64,000 nt of DNA from Terasakiella magnetica (GTDB lineage: Bacteria; Pseudomonadota; Alphaproteobacteria; Rhodospirillales; Magnetospirillaceae): assembly GCA_902729415.1 (NCBI GenBank), contig CACVCF010000068.1:23239-87238 (forward strand). The letters run 5' to 3'. The translations under genes and the position numbers were made by a program. Below, piece after piece: positions 45,772 through 56,621 of this stretch; position 1 is the first letter of the stretch; each line of letters opens with the position of its first letter. The notes under the pieces are model-generated. The model saw only the letters and a program-made list of their open reading frames with translations, ran no database searches and was not told the DNA's origin.

Positions 45772-48700
45772 TTACCCCTCCATCACCATCAGCAGATCCT
45801 TGGCCTCCACCTGAGTGCCGGGGGTGACGGTGACCGAGGCAACGGTTCCCGCCCGCTCGGCCCGGACCGCGGTCTCCATCTTCATGGCCTCGATGGCGAT
45901 GAGCAGATCGCCCTTTTCCACTGCCTGACCGGGACGCACCGCCACGCTGACCACCAGACCCGGCATGGGGGCTGCCACATGGGCGGGATTGCCGATCTCG
46001 GCCTTGGGATGAGCCGTGCGGGCGGGGGCGACCTTGCGGTCGGCCACCTTGACGGTACGGGGCTGGCCGTTGAGTTCGAAGAACACCTTGCACTCGCCGT
46101 CCTCATCGGCCGGAGCGATGGCGAGGAAGCGGACAATCAGGCTTTTGCCCTTTTCCAGGTCAATGGCGATCTCCTGGCCCGGTTCCATACCGTAGAAGAA
46201 CACTCCCGTCGGTAGGGCCGAGACGTCGCCGAAATGCCGCTGGTGAACGGCAAAATCGGTGAAGACCTTGGGATACATCAGGTAGGAGGCCAGTTCCGCC
46301 TCCGACAGCTTGCGTCCGGCCTTCTTCTCGGCCTCTTCCCGCACCACCGTCAGATCGGCTGGCGGCAGCACCGCGCCGGGGCGCACCGTGATGGGAGCAG
46401 CACCACCCAGCACCTTCTTTTGCAGTGCGGGCGGAAAGCCGCCCACCGGCTGGCCGAGATCGCCCTTGAAGAACGACACCACCGATTCGGGGAAGGCGAT
46501 TTCCTTGTCCGGGTCTTGCACATCGGCGGGGGTAAGGTTGCTGGTCACCATCATCAGGGCCATATCCCCCACCACCTTGCTGGTGGGGGTGACCTTGACC
46601 ACGTCGCCGAACATCTGGTTGACGTCGGCATAGGCCTGGGCCACCTGATCCCAATGCTGTTCCACCCCCAGCGAGCGGGCCTGGGCGCGCAGATTGGTAT
46701 ACTGGCCGCCCGGCATCTCGTGGCGGTAGACATCAGCGGTGCCGGAACGGATATCGGCCTCGAACGGGGCATACAGCGCCCGCACCCCTTCCCAATAGCG
46801 CGACATGTCGTTCAGCGTCGCCTGATCCAGGCCGGGGTCGCGGTCGTGATGGGCCAGCGCGGCGCAGATGGAACCCAAGGGCGGCTGCGAGGTCAGACCG
46901 CTCATGGCATCCATGGCGGCATCCACCGCATCGACTCCCGCCTCCACCGCCGCCAGCACGCTGGCCGCCGACAGGCCCGAAGTATCGTGGGTGTGGAAGG
47001 CGATGGGCAGCCCCACCTCCTGCTTCAGGGCTGTAACCAGGGCGGCGATGGCGCGCGGCTTGGCCAGGCCGGCCATGTCCTTGATGCCCAGGATGTGAGC
47101 GCCCGCCTTCTCCAGCTCCTTAGCCATGGCGACATAGTATTTCAGGTCGTACTTGGAGCGTTGGGGATCGAAGATGTCGCCGGTATAGCAGATGGCCGCC
47201 TCGCACACCGCGCCGGTGTCGCGTACCGCATCCATGGCGACGCGCATGTTATCGACCCAGTTGAGCGAGTCGAACACCCGAAACACATCCACGCCGTTCT
47301 CGGCGGCCTGGGCCACGAAGTGGCGCACCACATTGTCGGGATAATTGGTATAGCCCACCGCATTGGCCGACCGCAGCAGCATCTGCAACAGCAGATTGGG
47401 CATGGCCTTACGGAAGCCGCGCAGCCGCTCCCACGGGTCTTCCTTCAAAAAGCGCATGGCCACGTCAAAGGTGGCGCCACCCCAGCATTCCACCGAGAAC
47501 AGCCCCGCCAGCAGATGGGCATAGGCCGGGGCGGCGGCCATCAGATCGAAGCTGCGCATGCGCGTCGCCAACAGCGATTGATGGGCATCGCGGAAGGTGG
47601 TGTCGGTGATCAGAACCTGGCGCTGGTCGCGCATCCACGCTGCCAGCCCCTCGGCCCCCCGGCGCTCAAGAATCTGCTTGGTGCCCTCGGGCGGTGGGGC
47701 GACAGGGTAGGCCGGAGCCTCGGGCGCCTGGCGCAGCTTGGCCACGGGCAGGCCCGCCACCTCCGGGTTGCCGTTGACCATGACCTCGCCCACGAAGCGC
47801 AGTACCTTGGTGGCGCGGTCGCGCCGCTCTTGGCTGTGGAACAGCTCGGGGGTCTCGTCGATGAAGCGGGTGGTATAGGCACAGCCGACAAAACGGGGGT
47901 GGCCGATCACCGCTTCCAGGAAGGTGAGGTTGGTGGCGACGCCACGGATGCGGAACTCACGCAGCGCCCGATCCATGCGGGCGATGGCCTCTTCCGGGCT
48001 GGGCGCCCAGGCGGTGACCTTCTCCAGCAGTGAATCGTAATAACGCGTGATCAGCGCCCCGGAAAAGGCGGTGCCACCGTCGAGGCGGATACCGAACCCG
48101 GCAGCGCCGCGATAGGCGGTAATGCGGCCATAATCGGGGATGAAATTGTTGCCGGGATCTTCGGTGGTGATGCGGCACTGGATGGCATGGCCGTTCAGGC
48201 GGATATCGGCCTGCTTGGGCACGTCGGAACCGGGCGAGCCGATGGGAGCGCCCCCGGCGATGCGGATCTGGGCCTTGACGATATCGATGCCGGTGACCAC
48301 CTCGGTGACGGTATGTTCGACCTGAACGCGGGGATTGACCTCGATGAAGTAGAATTCGCCCGAATCCATGTCCATCAGGAATTCAACGGTTCCGGCGTTC
48401 TCATAAGCGGCGGCGCGGGCCAGCTTCAGCGCCGATTCGCATAACGCTGCCCGCTGGCGGCCGTCGAGATAGGGGGCCGGCGCGCGCTCGACCACCTTCT
48501 GATTGCGCCGCTGCACCGAACAATCGCGTTCGAACAGATGCACCAGATTACCCTGGGAATCGCCCAGGATCTGAACTTCCACATGGCGGGCACGGCGCAC
48601 CAGTTTTTCCAGATAAACTTCGTCATTGCCGAAGGCCGCCTTGGCTTCGCGCTTTGCCACCGTCACCAGCTCGGCCAGCTCGGCCGGGCCTTCCACCACC

Positions 48701-49230
48701 CGCATGCCACGGCCGCCGCCGCCCCAGCTGGCCTTCAGCATCAGGGGATAGCCCACCGCCGCCGCCTGACGCAGGCATTCCTCCATATCAGCAGGCAGCG
48801 GGCCGGTGGCGGGCATCACCGGCACCCCGGCCTCCACCGCCAGCTTGCGCGCCGCCACCTTGTTGCCGAGCAGACGCATGACGTCGGAGGACGGCCCCAC
48901 GAACACCAGCCCCGCCGCCCGCACCGCATCGGCGAAATCGGGATTTTCAGCCAGAAAACCATAGCCCGGATGCACCGCGTCGCAGCCCGCCTCCTTGGCC
49001 GCCTGCACAATCTCGTCAATGGCGAGATAGGCCTCGATCGGCCCCTTGCCGCGCCCGATCAGATAGCTTTCATCCGCCTTGAAGCGGTGAAGGGCGAAAC
49101 GGTCCTCGGTGGAATAGACCGCAACGGTCCGCAACCCCAATTCGGTCGCGGCACGGCAGATGCGGATGGCGATCTCACCCCGGTTGGCCACAAGGATCTT
49201 GGAGAGGGCGGGCTTGGCTGAAACGGGCAT
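45772..49230 (-). CDS. pyc: Pyruvate carboxylase
   Basis: Carboxylates pyruvate to oxaloacetate, the main anaplerotic step. The ATG at 49230 (MPVSAKPALSKILVANRGEI) has AAGGATGG just upstream and gives 1152 residues, normal for the single-chain alpha4 enzyme. Domains in order: biotin carboxylase (KASWGGGGRGMRVV, EVNPRVQVEHTVTEVVTG, about 1-470), carboxyltransferase (DTTFRDAHQSLLATRMR with metal ligands, HTHDTSGL, about 560-850), a linker domain, and the C-terminal biotin carrier with IEAMKMETAV (biotinyl Lys near 1118). It diverges from the FadR-type regulator gene. Confidence 0.95.
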   Translation of the reverse strand: MPVSAKPALSKILVANRGEIAIRICRAATELGLRTVAVYSTEDRFALHRFKADESYLIGRGKGPIEAYLAIDEIVQAAKEAGCDAVHPGYGFLAENPDFADAVRAAGLVFVGPSSDVMRLLGNKVAARKLAVEAGVPVMPATGPLPADMEECLRQAAAVGYPLMLKASWGGGGRGMRVVEGPAELAELVTVAKREAKAAFGNDEVYLEKLVRRARHVEVQILGDSQGNLVHLFERDCSVQRRNQKVVERAPAPYLDGRQRAALCESALKLARAAAYENAGTVEFLMDMDSGEFYFIEVNPRVQVEHTVTEVVTGIDIVKAQIRIAGGAPIGSPGSDVPKQADIRLNGHAIQCRITTEDPGNNFIPDYGRITAYRGAAGFGIRLDGGTAFSGALITRYYDSLLEKVTAWAPSPEEAIARMDRALREFRIRGVATNLTFLEAVIGHPRFVGCAYTTRFIDETPELFHSQERRDRATKVLRFVGEVMVNGNPEVAGLPVAKLRQAPEAPAYPVAPPPEGTKQILERRGAEGLAAWMRDQRQVLITDTTFRDAHQSLLATRMRSFDLMAAAPAYAHLLAGLFSVECWGGATFDVAMRFLKEDPWERLRGFRKAMPNLLLQMLLRSANAVGYTNYPDNVVRHFVAQAAENGVDVFRVFDSLNWVDNMRVAMDAVRDTGAVCEAAICYTGDIFDPQRSKYDLKYYVAMAKELEKAGAHILGIKDMAGLAKPRAIAALVTALKQEVGLPIAFHTHDTSGLSAASVLAAVEAGVDAVDAAMDAMSGLTSQPPLGSICAALAHHDRDPGLDQATLNDMSRYWEGVRALYAPFEADIRSGTADVYRHEMPGGQYTNLRAQARSLGVEQHWDQVAQAYADVNQMFGDVVKVTPTSKVVGDMALMMVTSNLTPADVQDPDKEIAFPESVVSFFKGDLGQPVGGFPPALQKKVLGGAAPITVRPGAVLPPADLTVVREEAEKKAGRKLSEAELASYLMYPKVFTDFAVHQRHFGDVSALPTGVFFYGMEPGQEIAIDLEKGKSLIVRFLAIAPADEDGECKVFFELNGQPRTVKVADRKVAPARTAHPKAEIGNPAHVAAPMPGLVVSVAVRPGQAVEKGDLLIAIEAMKMETAVRAERAGTVASVTVTPGTQVEAKDLLMVMEG

Positions 49231-49380
49231 TGGACACCATCCTTGACTGCGTATGACGAATGGATAATTTTTTTTACCAGACTTGTAAACAGGATTAACG
49301 ATATTACCATTGAACAATTGACGGGTTTACATAAGCAGAGTGTGCGGGTAGACACGTTCTGTAAAGGGAAGAGGCTCACC
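49231..49380. promoter_or_regulatory. AT-rich divergent control region between pyc and the FadR-type regulator
   Basis: This 150-base gap is far richer in A/T than the flanking genes, with a run of eight T at about 49268-49275. It contains short palindromes such as ATTG-AA-CAAT (49309-49318) and a TTGACG (49318-49323) that could be a -35 box for the regulator gene. A GntR/FadR-type dimer would need a short inverted repeat like this. The exact promoter and operator positions cannot be fixed by eye. Confidence 0.4.
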
Positions 49381-50157
49381 ATGACGGAACCCATTCGCCC
49401 GGCCAAGCTGGCGGACACCATCGCCGACCATCTCGAACAGTTGATCCTGGAAGGCAGCCTGCGGCCGAATGAGCGCCTGCTGGCCGAGCGCGAGCTGGCC
49501 CAGCGCTTCGACGTCTCGCGGCCAAGCCTGCGCGAAGCCTTGGAAAAGCTGGAGAAGCGCGGCCTGCTCTACAGTGGGCGCGGCGGCTCGACCTATGTCG
49601 CGCCGCTGCTGGGTGAAGGCTTTACCGAGCCGCTGTATTCCGCCCTGGCGTCACGGCCAGAAACCACCTTCGATTATCTGGAGTTCCGCCGTTTCGTCGA
49701 AGGCTCGGCGGCCTATTTCGCGGCGTTGCGCGGTACCGATGTGGACCGTGACCTGATCCGCGAATGCTTCGACACCATGGAAACCGCCCATCACAAGGAT
49801 GATTCCAGCGACGAAGCCGACGCCGATGCCGATTTTCATCTTTCGGTCTACGAGGCCTCGCACAATCTGGTCATGCTGCACATCATGCGCTCGCTGTCGG
49901 ACATGCTGCGCAACGACGTGTTCTATAACCGGGCCAAGCTGTATCAGCGCCAGGGCGTGCGCGAGTTGCTGCTGGAACAGCATCGCGCCGTCTACGAAGC
50001 GGTGATGGCGGGCGACCCCGATGCGGCGCGCGCCGCCGCCGAGGCCCATATTGATTTCACCCGTGACGCCCTGCTGGAGATCGCCAAGGCCGACGCCCGG
50101 CTGGAGGTCAGCCTGCGCCGCATCGGACGCGGCGACCTGGTCACCACCCGGAAGTAG
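49381..50157 (+). CDS. GntR-family regulator of the FadR/FCD type (PdhR/LldR-like)
   Basis: Metabolite-responsive transcriptional regulator. The 258-residue protein has an N-terminal winged helix (AKLADTIADHLEQLILEGSL, ERELAQRFDVSRPSLREALE) and a C-terminal FCD domain with its metal-binding acidic/His residues (DADFHLSVYEASHNLVML, EQHRAVYEAVMAGDPDAA, AHIDFTRDAL). GGGAAGAGG precedes the ATG. FCD regulators of this kind respond to pyruvate, lactate or other organic acids; divergence from pyruvate carboxylase suggests it controls pyc, which is inference. The frame is open upstream to 49243 but without a credible start. Confidence 0.85.
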   Translation: MTEPIRPAKLADTIADHLEQLILEGSLRPNERLLAERELAQRFDVSRPSLREALEKLEKRGLLYSGRGGSTYVAPLLGEGFTEPLYSALASRPETTFDYLEFRRFVEGSAAYFAALRGTDVDRDLIRECFDTMETAHHKDDSSDEADADADFHLSVYEASHNLVMLHIMRSLSDMLRNDVFYNRAKLYQRQGVRELLLEQHRAVYEAVMAGDPDAARAAAEAHIDFTRDALLEIAKADARLEVSLRRIGRGDLVTTRK

Positions 50158-50168
50158 GCAAGAAGGCG

Positions 50169-51539
50169 TCAGAAGCTGGCCGCGTTGACCGCCATGTGGG
50201 CCAGGATACTGCCCACATAGCCAAGGCCCACCGCCCAGCTCCAGCGCATGTGAACCGAGAAGGTATAGATTCCACGGGCCTGGCCCATCAGCGCCACCCC
50301 CGCCGCCGAGCCGATGGACAGCAAGGAGCCGCCGACACCCGTGGTCAGGGTGATCAACAGCCACTGGCCCTGCGACATATCGGGATGCATGGTCAGCACC
50401 GCGAACATCAGTGGAATATTGTCCAGCACCGCCGAGGCCAGCCCGATGGCGATATTGGCCGTGGTCGGCCCCAACGTGCCATAGAGCAGGTGGGACATGA
50501 CGCTGAGATAGCCGAAGAAACCCAAGGCTCCCACGCACATCATCACGCCGTAAAAAAACAGCAAGGTATCCCACTCGACACGGGCGATCTTGGGGAAGAT
50601 GTCATAGCCGCCCTCGCCCCGCGCCAGGGACACCCGCCGAAGGAAATAGGCGTAGACCTTGAGAAAGCCGAACCCGGTCATCATCCCCAGTACCGGCGGC
50701 AGATGCAGGAAGTTATGAAACAGCACCGCCGCCGCGATGGTGACCACAAACAAGGCGATGATGACCCGCGCCCCCCGGCGCATGGCCACCACCTCATCCG
50801 ACGGGGCGGGGGCGCCGCCCGGCATGGCGAAATGCATGCAGGCCGCTGGAATCAGATAATTGACCGCCGCCGGAACGAAAAGCAGGAAAAAGCCCGAGAA
50901 CGGGATGGCGCCCTTTTGCCACACCATCAAGGTGGTGATATCGCCGAACGGGCAGAACGCCCCGCCGGCATTGGCGGCGACCACGATGTTGATACACGAC
51001 AGGGCGACGAATTTCGGCTGGCCGACGCCCACCGCCATGACCACCGCGCACATCAGCAGCGCCGTGGTCATGTTGTCGCAGACCGGCGAGATGAAGAAGG
51101 CCAGGGTTCCGGTGATCCAGAACAAGGTGCGGTAGCTGAAACCGGACCGGATCATCCACGAGCGCATGGCGTCGAACACCAGCCGCTCTTCCATGCAGTT
51201 CACATAGGTCATGGCCACCAGCAGGAACAGCAGCAGTTCGCCGTATTCCAGCAAGGCGTGACGGACCACCGGCTCGACCGTATCGGGCTGTCCCACCGAA
51301 ACGTAATAGCCCGCCACCAGCGCCCACATCAGGCCCGCCGCCACCACCACCGGCTTGGACTTGCGCAGATCCGTACGCTCTTCGGCGATCACCAGGCCAT
51401 AGGCGACGACGAAGATCGCCAGACCCAGCCACCCCACCCAATGCCCCGACAGGTCGAGGGCGGCGCCCGCCGCCCAGGCCGGACCGGGAAACACTGCCAG
51501 GGTCAGGGCGGCAACGCCCAGCTTTCCGATCATCCGCAT
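50169..51539 (-). CDS. nhaD: NhaD-type Na+/H+ antiporter
   Basis: Exchanges Na+ (or Li+) for protons at the inner membrane. The ATG at 51539 has a GGGGGGG run as ribosome-binding site and gives an N-terminal signal-like segment (MRMIGKLGVAALTLAVFPG), as in other NhaD proteins. The 456-residue product has about 12 further hydrophobic segments and the ion-transporter-superfamily motifs LAFFISPVCDNMTTALLM, ANAGGAFCPFGDITTLMVW and SAVLDNIPLMFAVL with conserved Asp/Asn/Thr residues. Convergent with the regulator gene, 11 bases away. Confidence 0.88.
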   Translation of the reverse strand: MRMIGKLGVAALTLAVFPGPAWAAGAALDLSGHWVGWLGLAIFVVAYGLVIAEERTDLRKSKPVVVAAGLMWALVAGYYVSVGQPDTVEPVVRHALLEYGELLLFLLVAMTYVNCMEERLVFDAMRSWMIRSGFSYRTLFWITGTLAFFISPVCDNMTTALLMCAVVMAVGVGQPKFVALSCINIVVAANAGGAFCPFGDITTLMVWQKGAIPFSGFFLLFVPAAVNYLIPAACMHFAMPGGAPAPSDEVVAMRRGARVIIALFVVTIAAAVLFHNFLHLPPVLGMMTGFGFLKVYAYFLRRVSLARGEGGYDIFPKIARVEWDTLLFFYGVMMCVGALGFFGYLSVMSHLLYGTLGPTTANIAIGLASAVLDNIPLMFAVLTMHPDMSQGQWLLITLTTGVGGSLLSIGSAAGVALMGQARGIYTFSVHMRWSWAVGLGYVGSILAHMAVNAASF

Positions 51540-51599
51540 GGGTCCCCCCCCCTTTATTGTCACGAGGTATTAAAACCATATGGTATGGCCGCCCCCAAC

Positions 51600-51630
51600 G
51601 AAAAACCCCCTCCCACAAGGGGAGGGGGTT
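51600..51630 (-). terminator. Rho-independent terminator of groES-groEL
   Basis: On the minus strand an 11-base stem (AACCCCCTCCC / GGGAGGGGGTT on the plus strand at 51604-51614 and 51620-51630) with a five-base loop is followed by a T run continuing to about 51600. It lies 37 bases after the groEL stop, between groEL and nhaD. Confidence 0.9.
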
Positions 51631-51666
51631 CAACATTCGGCGCATATGGCCGGAAGGGAGCCGGAC

Positions 51667-53337
<1,671 letters not shown>

Positions 53338-53346
53338 CTAATTCAG

Positions 53347-53634
53347 TTAGGCGAGAATGCCGAGAATGTCCGATTCCTTCATGATCAACAGGTCGTCGCC
53401 GTCGATCTTGACTTCGGTGCCCGACCACTTGCCGAACAGCACGCGGTCACCGGCCTTCACGTCGAGAGCGACGAGCTTGCCGTCATCGCCACGGGTGCCC
53501 GTACCAACAGCGATCACCTGGCCCTGCATGGGCTTTTCCTTGGCGGTATCGGGGATGATGATGCCGCCGGCGGTCTTTTCTTCCGCGTCGAGGCGCTTCA
53601 CCAGCACGCGATCATGGAGCGGTCTGAACTTCAT
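53347..53634 (-). CDS. groES: Co-chaperonin GroES (10 kDa)
   Basis: Heptameric lid of GroEL. The ATG at 53634 gives the standard 95-residue protein starting [20 protein letters not shown] with the mobile-loop region [15 protein letters not shown] and ending [13 protein letters not shown]. The reading frame is open upstream to 53742, but that part contains the CIRCE operator and is not coding. Confidence 0.97.
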   Translation of the reverse strand: MKFRPLHDRVLVKRLDAEEKTAGGIIIPDTAKEKPMQGQVIAVGTGTRGDDGKLVALDVKAGDRVLFGKWSGTEVKIDGDDLLIMKESDILGILA

Positions 53635-53692
53635 AAGTCGGAAACTCCGTCTAAACGGTTGTTTGAATGGGTCCGTCAGCGACAGCGGGCCG

Positions 53693-53719
53693 TTAGCACT
53701 CTGCGCCGACGAGTGCCAA
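53693..53719 (-). promoter_or_regulatory. CIRCE operator (HrcA binding site)
   Basis: TTAGCACTC, nine bases, GAGTGCCAA: an inverted repeat matching the CIRCE consensus with one mismatch. It lies directly after the -10 box of the groES promoter and 59 bases before the groES ATG, the usual arrangement for repression by HrcA and release on heat shock. Confidence 0.95.
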
Positions 53720-53720
53720 C

Positions 53721-53749
53721 CATCTAGGGGGAGGGCGCTCACCTGTCAA
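53721..53749 (-). promoter_or_regulatory. Housekeeping-type promoter of groES-groEL
   Basis: On the minus strand TTGACA (53749-53744) is separated by 17 bases from TAGATG (53726-53721). The CIRCE element starts two bases downstream, covering the expected transcription start. Sequence and placement agree with an HrcA-repressed vegetative promoter. Confidence 0.8.
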
Positions 53750-53857
53750 GCAGGTCGGGTGAAGATTCTTTTTCCCCACCGACTGATTCCACCATGGACT
53801 TGCCACGAATCCGGCTTACATCTCCCCTTGCCTGTTGTCCAACCGTGAAGGTTTGCC

Positions 53858-54601
53858 ATGAATCCCCAGGAACGTGAGTTGATCCAAAGCGTGTTCGACC
53901 GTCTGGCCAAGATGGCCGGGGCTCCCAAGGACCCCGAGGCCGAGGCCATGATCGTCGAGCGTCTGCGCGCCTTGCCCGATGCCCCGTATCATCTGGTCCA
54001 AGCGGTGGTGGTGCAGGAACTGACCATCAAGCAGGCCGAGACCCATGTGGCCGAGTTGGAGCGCCAGTTGGCCCAGGCCCGCGCCAACGCCGCCCCCCAG
54101 GCTCCGGCGGCAGGCAGCTTTGTCGGCGCCGCCGCCAATCCCTGGGGCCGCAGCGCCCTTCCCTCGGTCCCGGCCACCCCGCCGCAGATGGCCCAACCCC
54201 AGCCGCAATACGGACAGCCGCAACAGCAATACGGCCAGCCGCAACAGCAATATCAGCAGCCCCAGCCCTGGGGGCAGCCCTCGGCGGGAGGCAGCTTTCT
54301 GCGCACCGCCGCCGGAGCCGCCGTCGGCGTCGCGGGCGGCATGATGCTGGCCCAAGGGTTATCCAGCATGTTTTCTGGCAGTCACGGTGCTTTTGGCGGC
54401 GGCGGCCTGGGCACCCATGCCGCCAATCCGGCCTCCGAGGCCATCACCGAGAACACCACCGTCAACAACTACTATTCAGGCAATCCGCCCCCGGCGGCAG
54501 ATCAGCCCCCCCCCGCCCCCTACGAGGACAATTCCGCCGATTACACCGTTGGCTATGACGGTGGCGGCGGCTATGACGATGGCGGTTCGGACACGTTTTG
54601 A
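53858..54601 (+). CDS. DUF2076 family protein
   Basis: Function unknown. The 247-residue product starts MNPQERELIQSVFDRLAKMA, the conserved N-terminal helical module of DUF2076 proteins, with a coiled stretch through ELERQLAQARANA. A low-complexity Gln/Pro/Tyr region follows with repeats of QYGQPQQ, then a hydrophobic Gly-rich segment (FLRTAAGAAVGVAGGMMLAQ) that could enter or associate with the membrane, then TENTTVNNYYSG and an acidic Gly/Tyr tail. The encoded region is typical of the family in Proteobacteria. A strong hairpin follows the stop. Confidence 0.8.
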   Translation: MNPQERELIQSVFDRLAKMAGAPKDPEAEAMIVERLRALPDAPYHLVQAVVVQELTIKQAETHVAELERQLAQARANAAPQAPAAGSFVGAAANPWGRSALPSVPATPPQMAQPQPQYGQPQQQYGQPQQQYQQPQPWGQPSAGGSFLRTAAGAAVGVAGGMMLAQGLSSMFSGSHGAFGGGGLGTHAANPASEAITENTTVNNYYSGNPPPAADQPPPAPYEDNSADYTVGYDGGGGYDDGGSDTF

Positions 54602-54607
54602 TTTCGG

Positions 54608-54640
54608 CGCGCCGCTCCCGTATAAGGGGGCGGCGCGTTT
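54608..54640 (+). terminator. Terminator-like hairpin after the DUF2076 gene
   Basis: CGCGCCGC and GCGGCGCG pair over eight bases, extended by a TCCC/GGGG segment, with a GTATAA loop, and are followed by TTT. It starts seven bases after the DUF2076 stop and about 75 bases before the next gene. Confidence 0.7.
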
Positions 54641-54714
54641 CGAGCGCCTCTCAACGCCTTGCCCTGGCCCCCAACGGTCCGGGGCTTGTCGATGCCTTAT
54701 CAAGTGAGCCGGAC

Positions 54715-54957
54715 ATGATCCTCTACACCTTACGCTGCACCCACGATCATCACTTCGAGGAGTGGTTCTCCAACAGCGGCGATTACGACGCCAAGAAGGA
54801 TGCCGGGGAACTAGTCTGCCCGGAATGCGGCGACAAAGAGGTGGGCAAGGCGATCATGGCCCCCAATGTGGGCAAGAGCAAAAGCGCGCCCCAGCCATCC
54901 CCGGCCTGCGGCACCCCCATGGGCTGCGGCGGCTGCGCCTTCGCCGGGCAGCACTGA
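54715..54957 (+). CDS. DUF1178-like zinc-ribbon protein (short form)
   Basis: Function unknown. The 80-residue product starts MILYTLRCTHDHHFEEWFSN and has paired cysteines CPECG and CGTPMGCGGC suggesting a metal-binding ribbon; MAPNVGK in between is a DUF1178 feature. Typical DUF1178 proteins are about 150 residues, so this is either a short variant or a related regulatory-protein (FmdB-like) family. It converges on the response regulator gene 15 bases away. Confidence 0.65.
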   Translation: MILYTLRCTHDHHFEEWFSNSGDYDAKKDAGELVCPECGDKEVGKAIMAPNVGKSKSAPQPSPACGTPMGCGGCAFAGQH

Positions 54958-54971
54958 AGCGGAACAAACGG

Positions 54972-55409
54972 CTACGTCCCCAGGGACGTATCCAGAATTT
55001 CCTGAAGCTGACGGCCATTGACCGGCTTGTGCAGGATGGTCATGCCTTCCGCCGCCGCCACCCGCAGGCCATCGACGGTGACGGTGGTATCGCCCGTCAC
55101 CACCACGCCTGGAATTTCCGCCCCATAGGTCTGGCGCAGGGCGCTGATGGCGTCGGTGCCGGTCTTGCCGTCGCGCAGACGAAAATCGGCCAGGATGAAG
55201 TTTGGGCAGAGATGGTCCTGGGCCAACTGAGCCAGAGCCTCAGCGGCGGATTGGGCCGCCACCACCCGATAGCCCCAGCTTTCGAACAGCATTTCGTAGC
55301 CCGCCAGAACGATGGCCTCGTCCTCAATGACAACGATGAGAGCACCCGCCCCACCGACGCCATCGGACTGTGTTTGTCCCATTACCACCATCATTTCCGC
55401 GACCCACAT
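54972..55409 (-). CDS. Single-domain response regulator
   Basis: Phosphoacceptor receiver protein without an output domain. In the 145-residue product the acidic pair is IEDEAIV, the phospho-accepting Asp lies in ILADFRLRDGKTG, the Thr in VVVTGDTT and the Lys in ILHKPV, so all receiver residues are present. Such proteins relay phosphate or bind partner proteins. The first ATG at 55409 or one at 55382 (MGQTQSDG) could be the start. No histidine kinase is adjacent. Confidence 0.82.
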   Translation of the reverse strand: MWVAEMMVVMGQTQSDGVGGAGALIVVIEDEAIVLAGYEMLFESWGYRVVAAQSAAEALAQLAQDHLCPNFILADFRLRDGKTGTDAISALRQTYGAEIPGVVVTGDTTVTVDGLRVAAAEGMTILHKPVNGRQLQEILDTSLGT

Positions 55410-55598
55410 GGAAAGTTACCGGACGATCATGCACCATGACCTTGATCAATAACATTCTGCTGTGGTCATACCGCCTTATGCCTAAGGAAGGTGAATTATG
55501 ACAGGCAGGGTTGCGCTGGGCGCTTGAATTGTCATTTACTTGCCTCCTTGACTGACCGCACGGGGCTTTGAAGACGGCCCTGGGAGAAAGCTGACGCG

Positions 55599-56621
55599 AT
55601 GACCGATACCATTATCCTGCCGGGGGCCGACGCCCTGACCGAAAGCGACATCGACCCCACCCTCGACCTGATCACAGAAATCGAGCGCCTGCGCAAGGAG
55701 CGCAACGCGGTGATCCTGGCCCATTACTACCAGGATGGCGAGATCCAGGATCTGGCCGATTTCGTGGGCGATTCCCTGGACCTGTCGCGCAAGGCCGCCG
55801 CCACCGACGCCGACATGATCGTGTTCTGCGGTGTGCGCTTCATGGGCGAAGTGGCCAAGATCTTGTCGCCATCCAAGCTGGTGGTGATCCCCGACGCCGA
55901 AGCCGGATGCTCGCTGGAAGAATCCTGCCGCCCCGAGGCCTTCAAGGCCTTCCGCGACAAGCACCCCGACCATCTGGCGGTCACCTACATCAATTGCTCG
56001 GCTGAGGTGAAGGCGCTGTCCGACGTCATCGTCACCTCGTCCAACGCCGAAGCCATCATCCGTCAGCTTCCCGCCGACCGGCCGATCCTGTTCGCCCCCG
56101 ACCGCCATCTTGGCGCCTATATGCAGCGCAAGACCGGACGCGAAATGACCCTATGGCCGGGCAGCTGCATCATTCACGAGCAGTTCTCCGAGAAGGAGTT
56201 GGTCAAGCTGAAGGTGCGCCACCCCAAGGCCCTGGTCGCCGCCCATCCCGAATGCCCGGAAAGCATCCTGACCCACGCCGACCACGTGGGCTCGACCCGC
56301 AACATCCTGGATTTCGTCCTGGGCAGCGAGGCGTCGGAATTCATCATCGCCACCGAACTGCACATCATCCACCAGATGAGCAAGGCGGCGCCGGGCAAGA
56401 CCTTCATTCCGGCGCCGGGCGCCGATGGCGGCTGCAACTGCGCATCGTGCCCGTTCATGGCCCGGAACACCCTGGAAAAGATCTATCTCTGCCTCAGGAA
56501 CGACGCCCCCGCCATCACCGTGCCGGAGGAATTGCGCCTCGCCGCCTTGAAGCCGCTGGAGCGCATGCTGGAGATGAGCAAATCGGTGCCCATGTCGGGG
56601 GACAAGGTCAATGCGGCCTGA
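55599..56621 (+). CDS. nadA: Quinolinate synthase
   Basis: Condenses iminoaspartate (from NadB) with dihydroxyacetone phosphate to quinolinate using a [4Fe-4S] cluster. The 340-residue product has [57 protein letters not shown] and [14 protein letters not shown]; the cluster cysteines lie in [15 protein letters not shown] and the CNCASCP region. First gene of a nadA-nadC-nadB operon; its end overlaps nadC by 11 bases. Confidence 0.96.
   Translation: MTDTIILPGADALTESDIDPTLDLITEIERLRKERNAVILAHYYQDGEIQDLADFVGDSLDLSRKAAATDADMIVFCGVRFMGEVAKILSPSKLVVIPDAEAGCSLEESCRPEAFKAFRDKHPDHLAVTYINCSAEVKALSDVIVTSSNAEAIIRQLPADRPILFAPDRHLGAYMQRKTGREMTLWPGSCIIHEQFSEKELVKLKVRHPKALVAAHPECPESILTHADHVGSTRNILDFVLGSEASEFIIATELHIIHQMSKAAPGKTFIPAPGADGGCNCASCPFMARNTLEKIYLCLRNDAPAITVPEELRLAALKPLERMLEMSKSVPMSGDKVNAA

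Noticed and set aside
54973..54990. Palindrome TACGTCCC-CA-GGGACGTA across the response-regulator stop
   Set aside because: Short, mostly coding, and with no T-run; could be chance or a weak bidirectional terminator.
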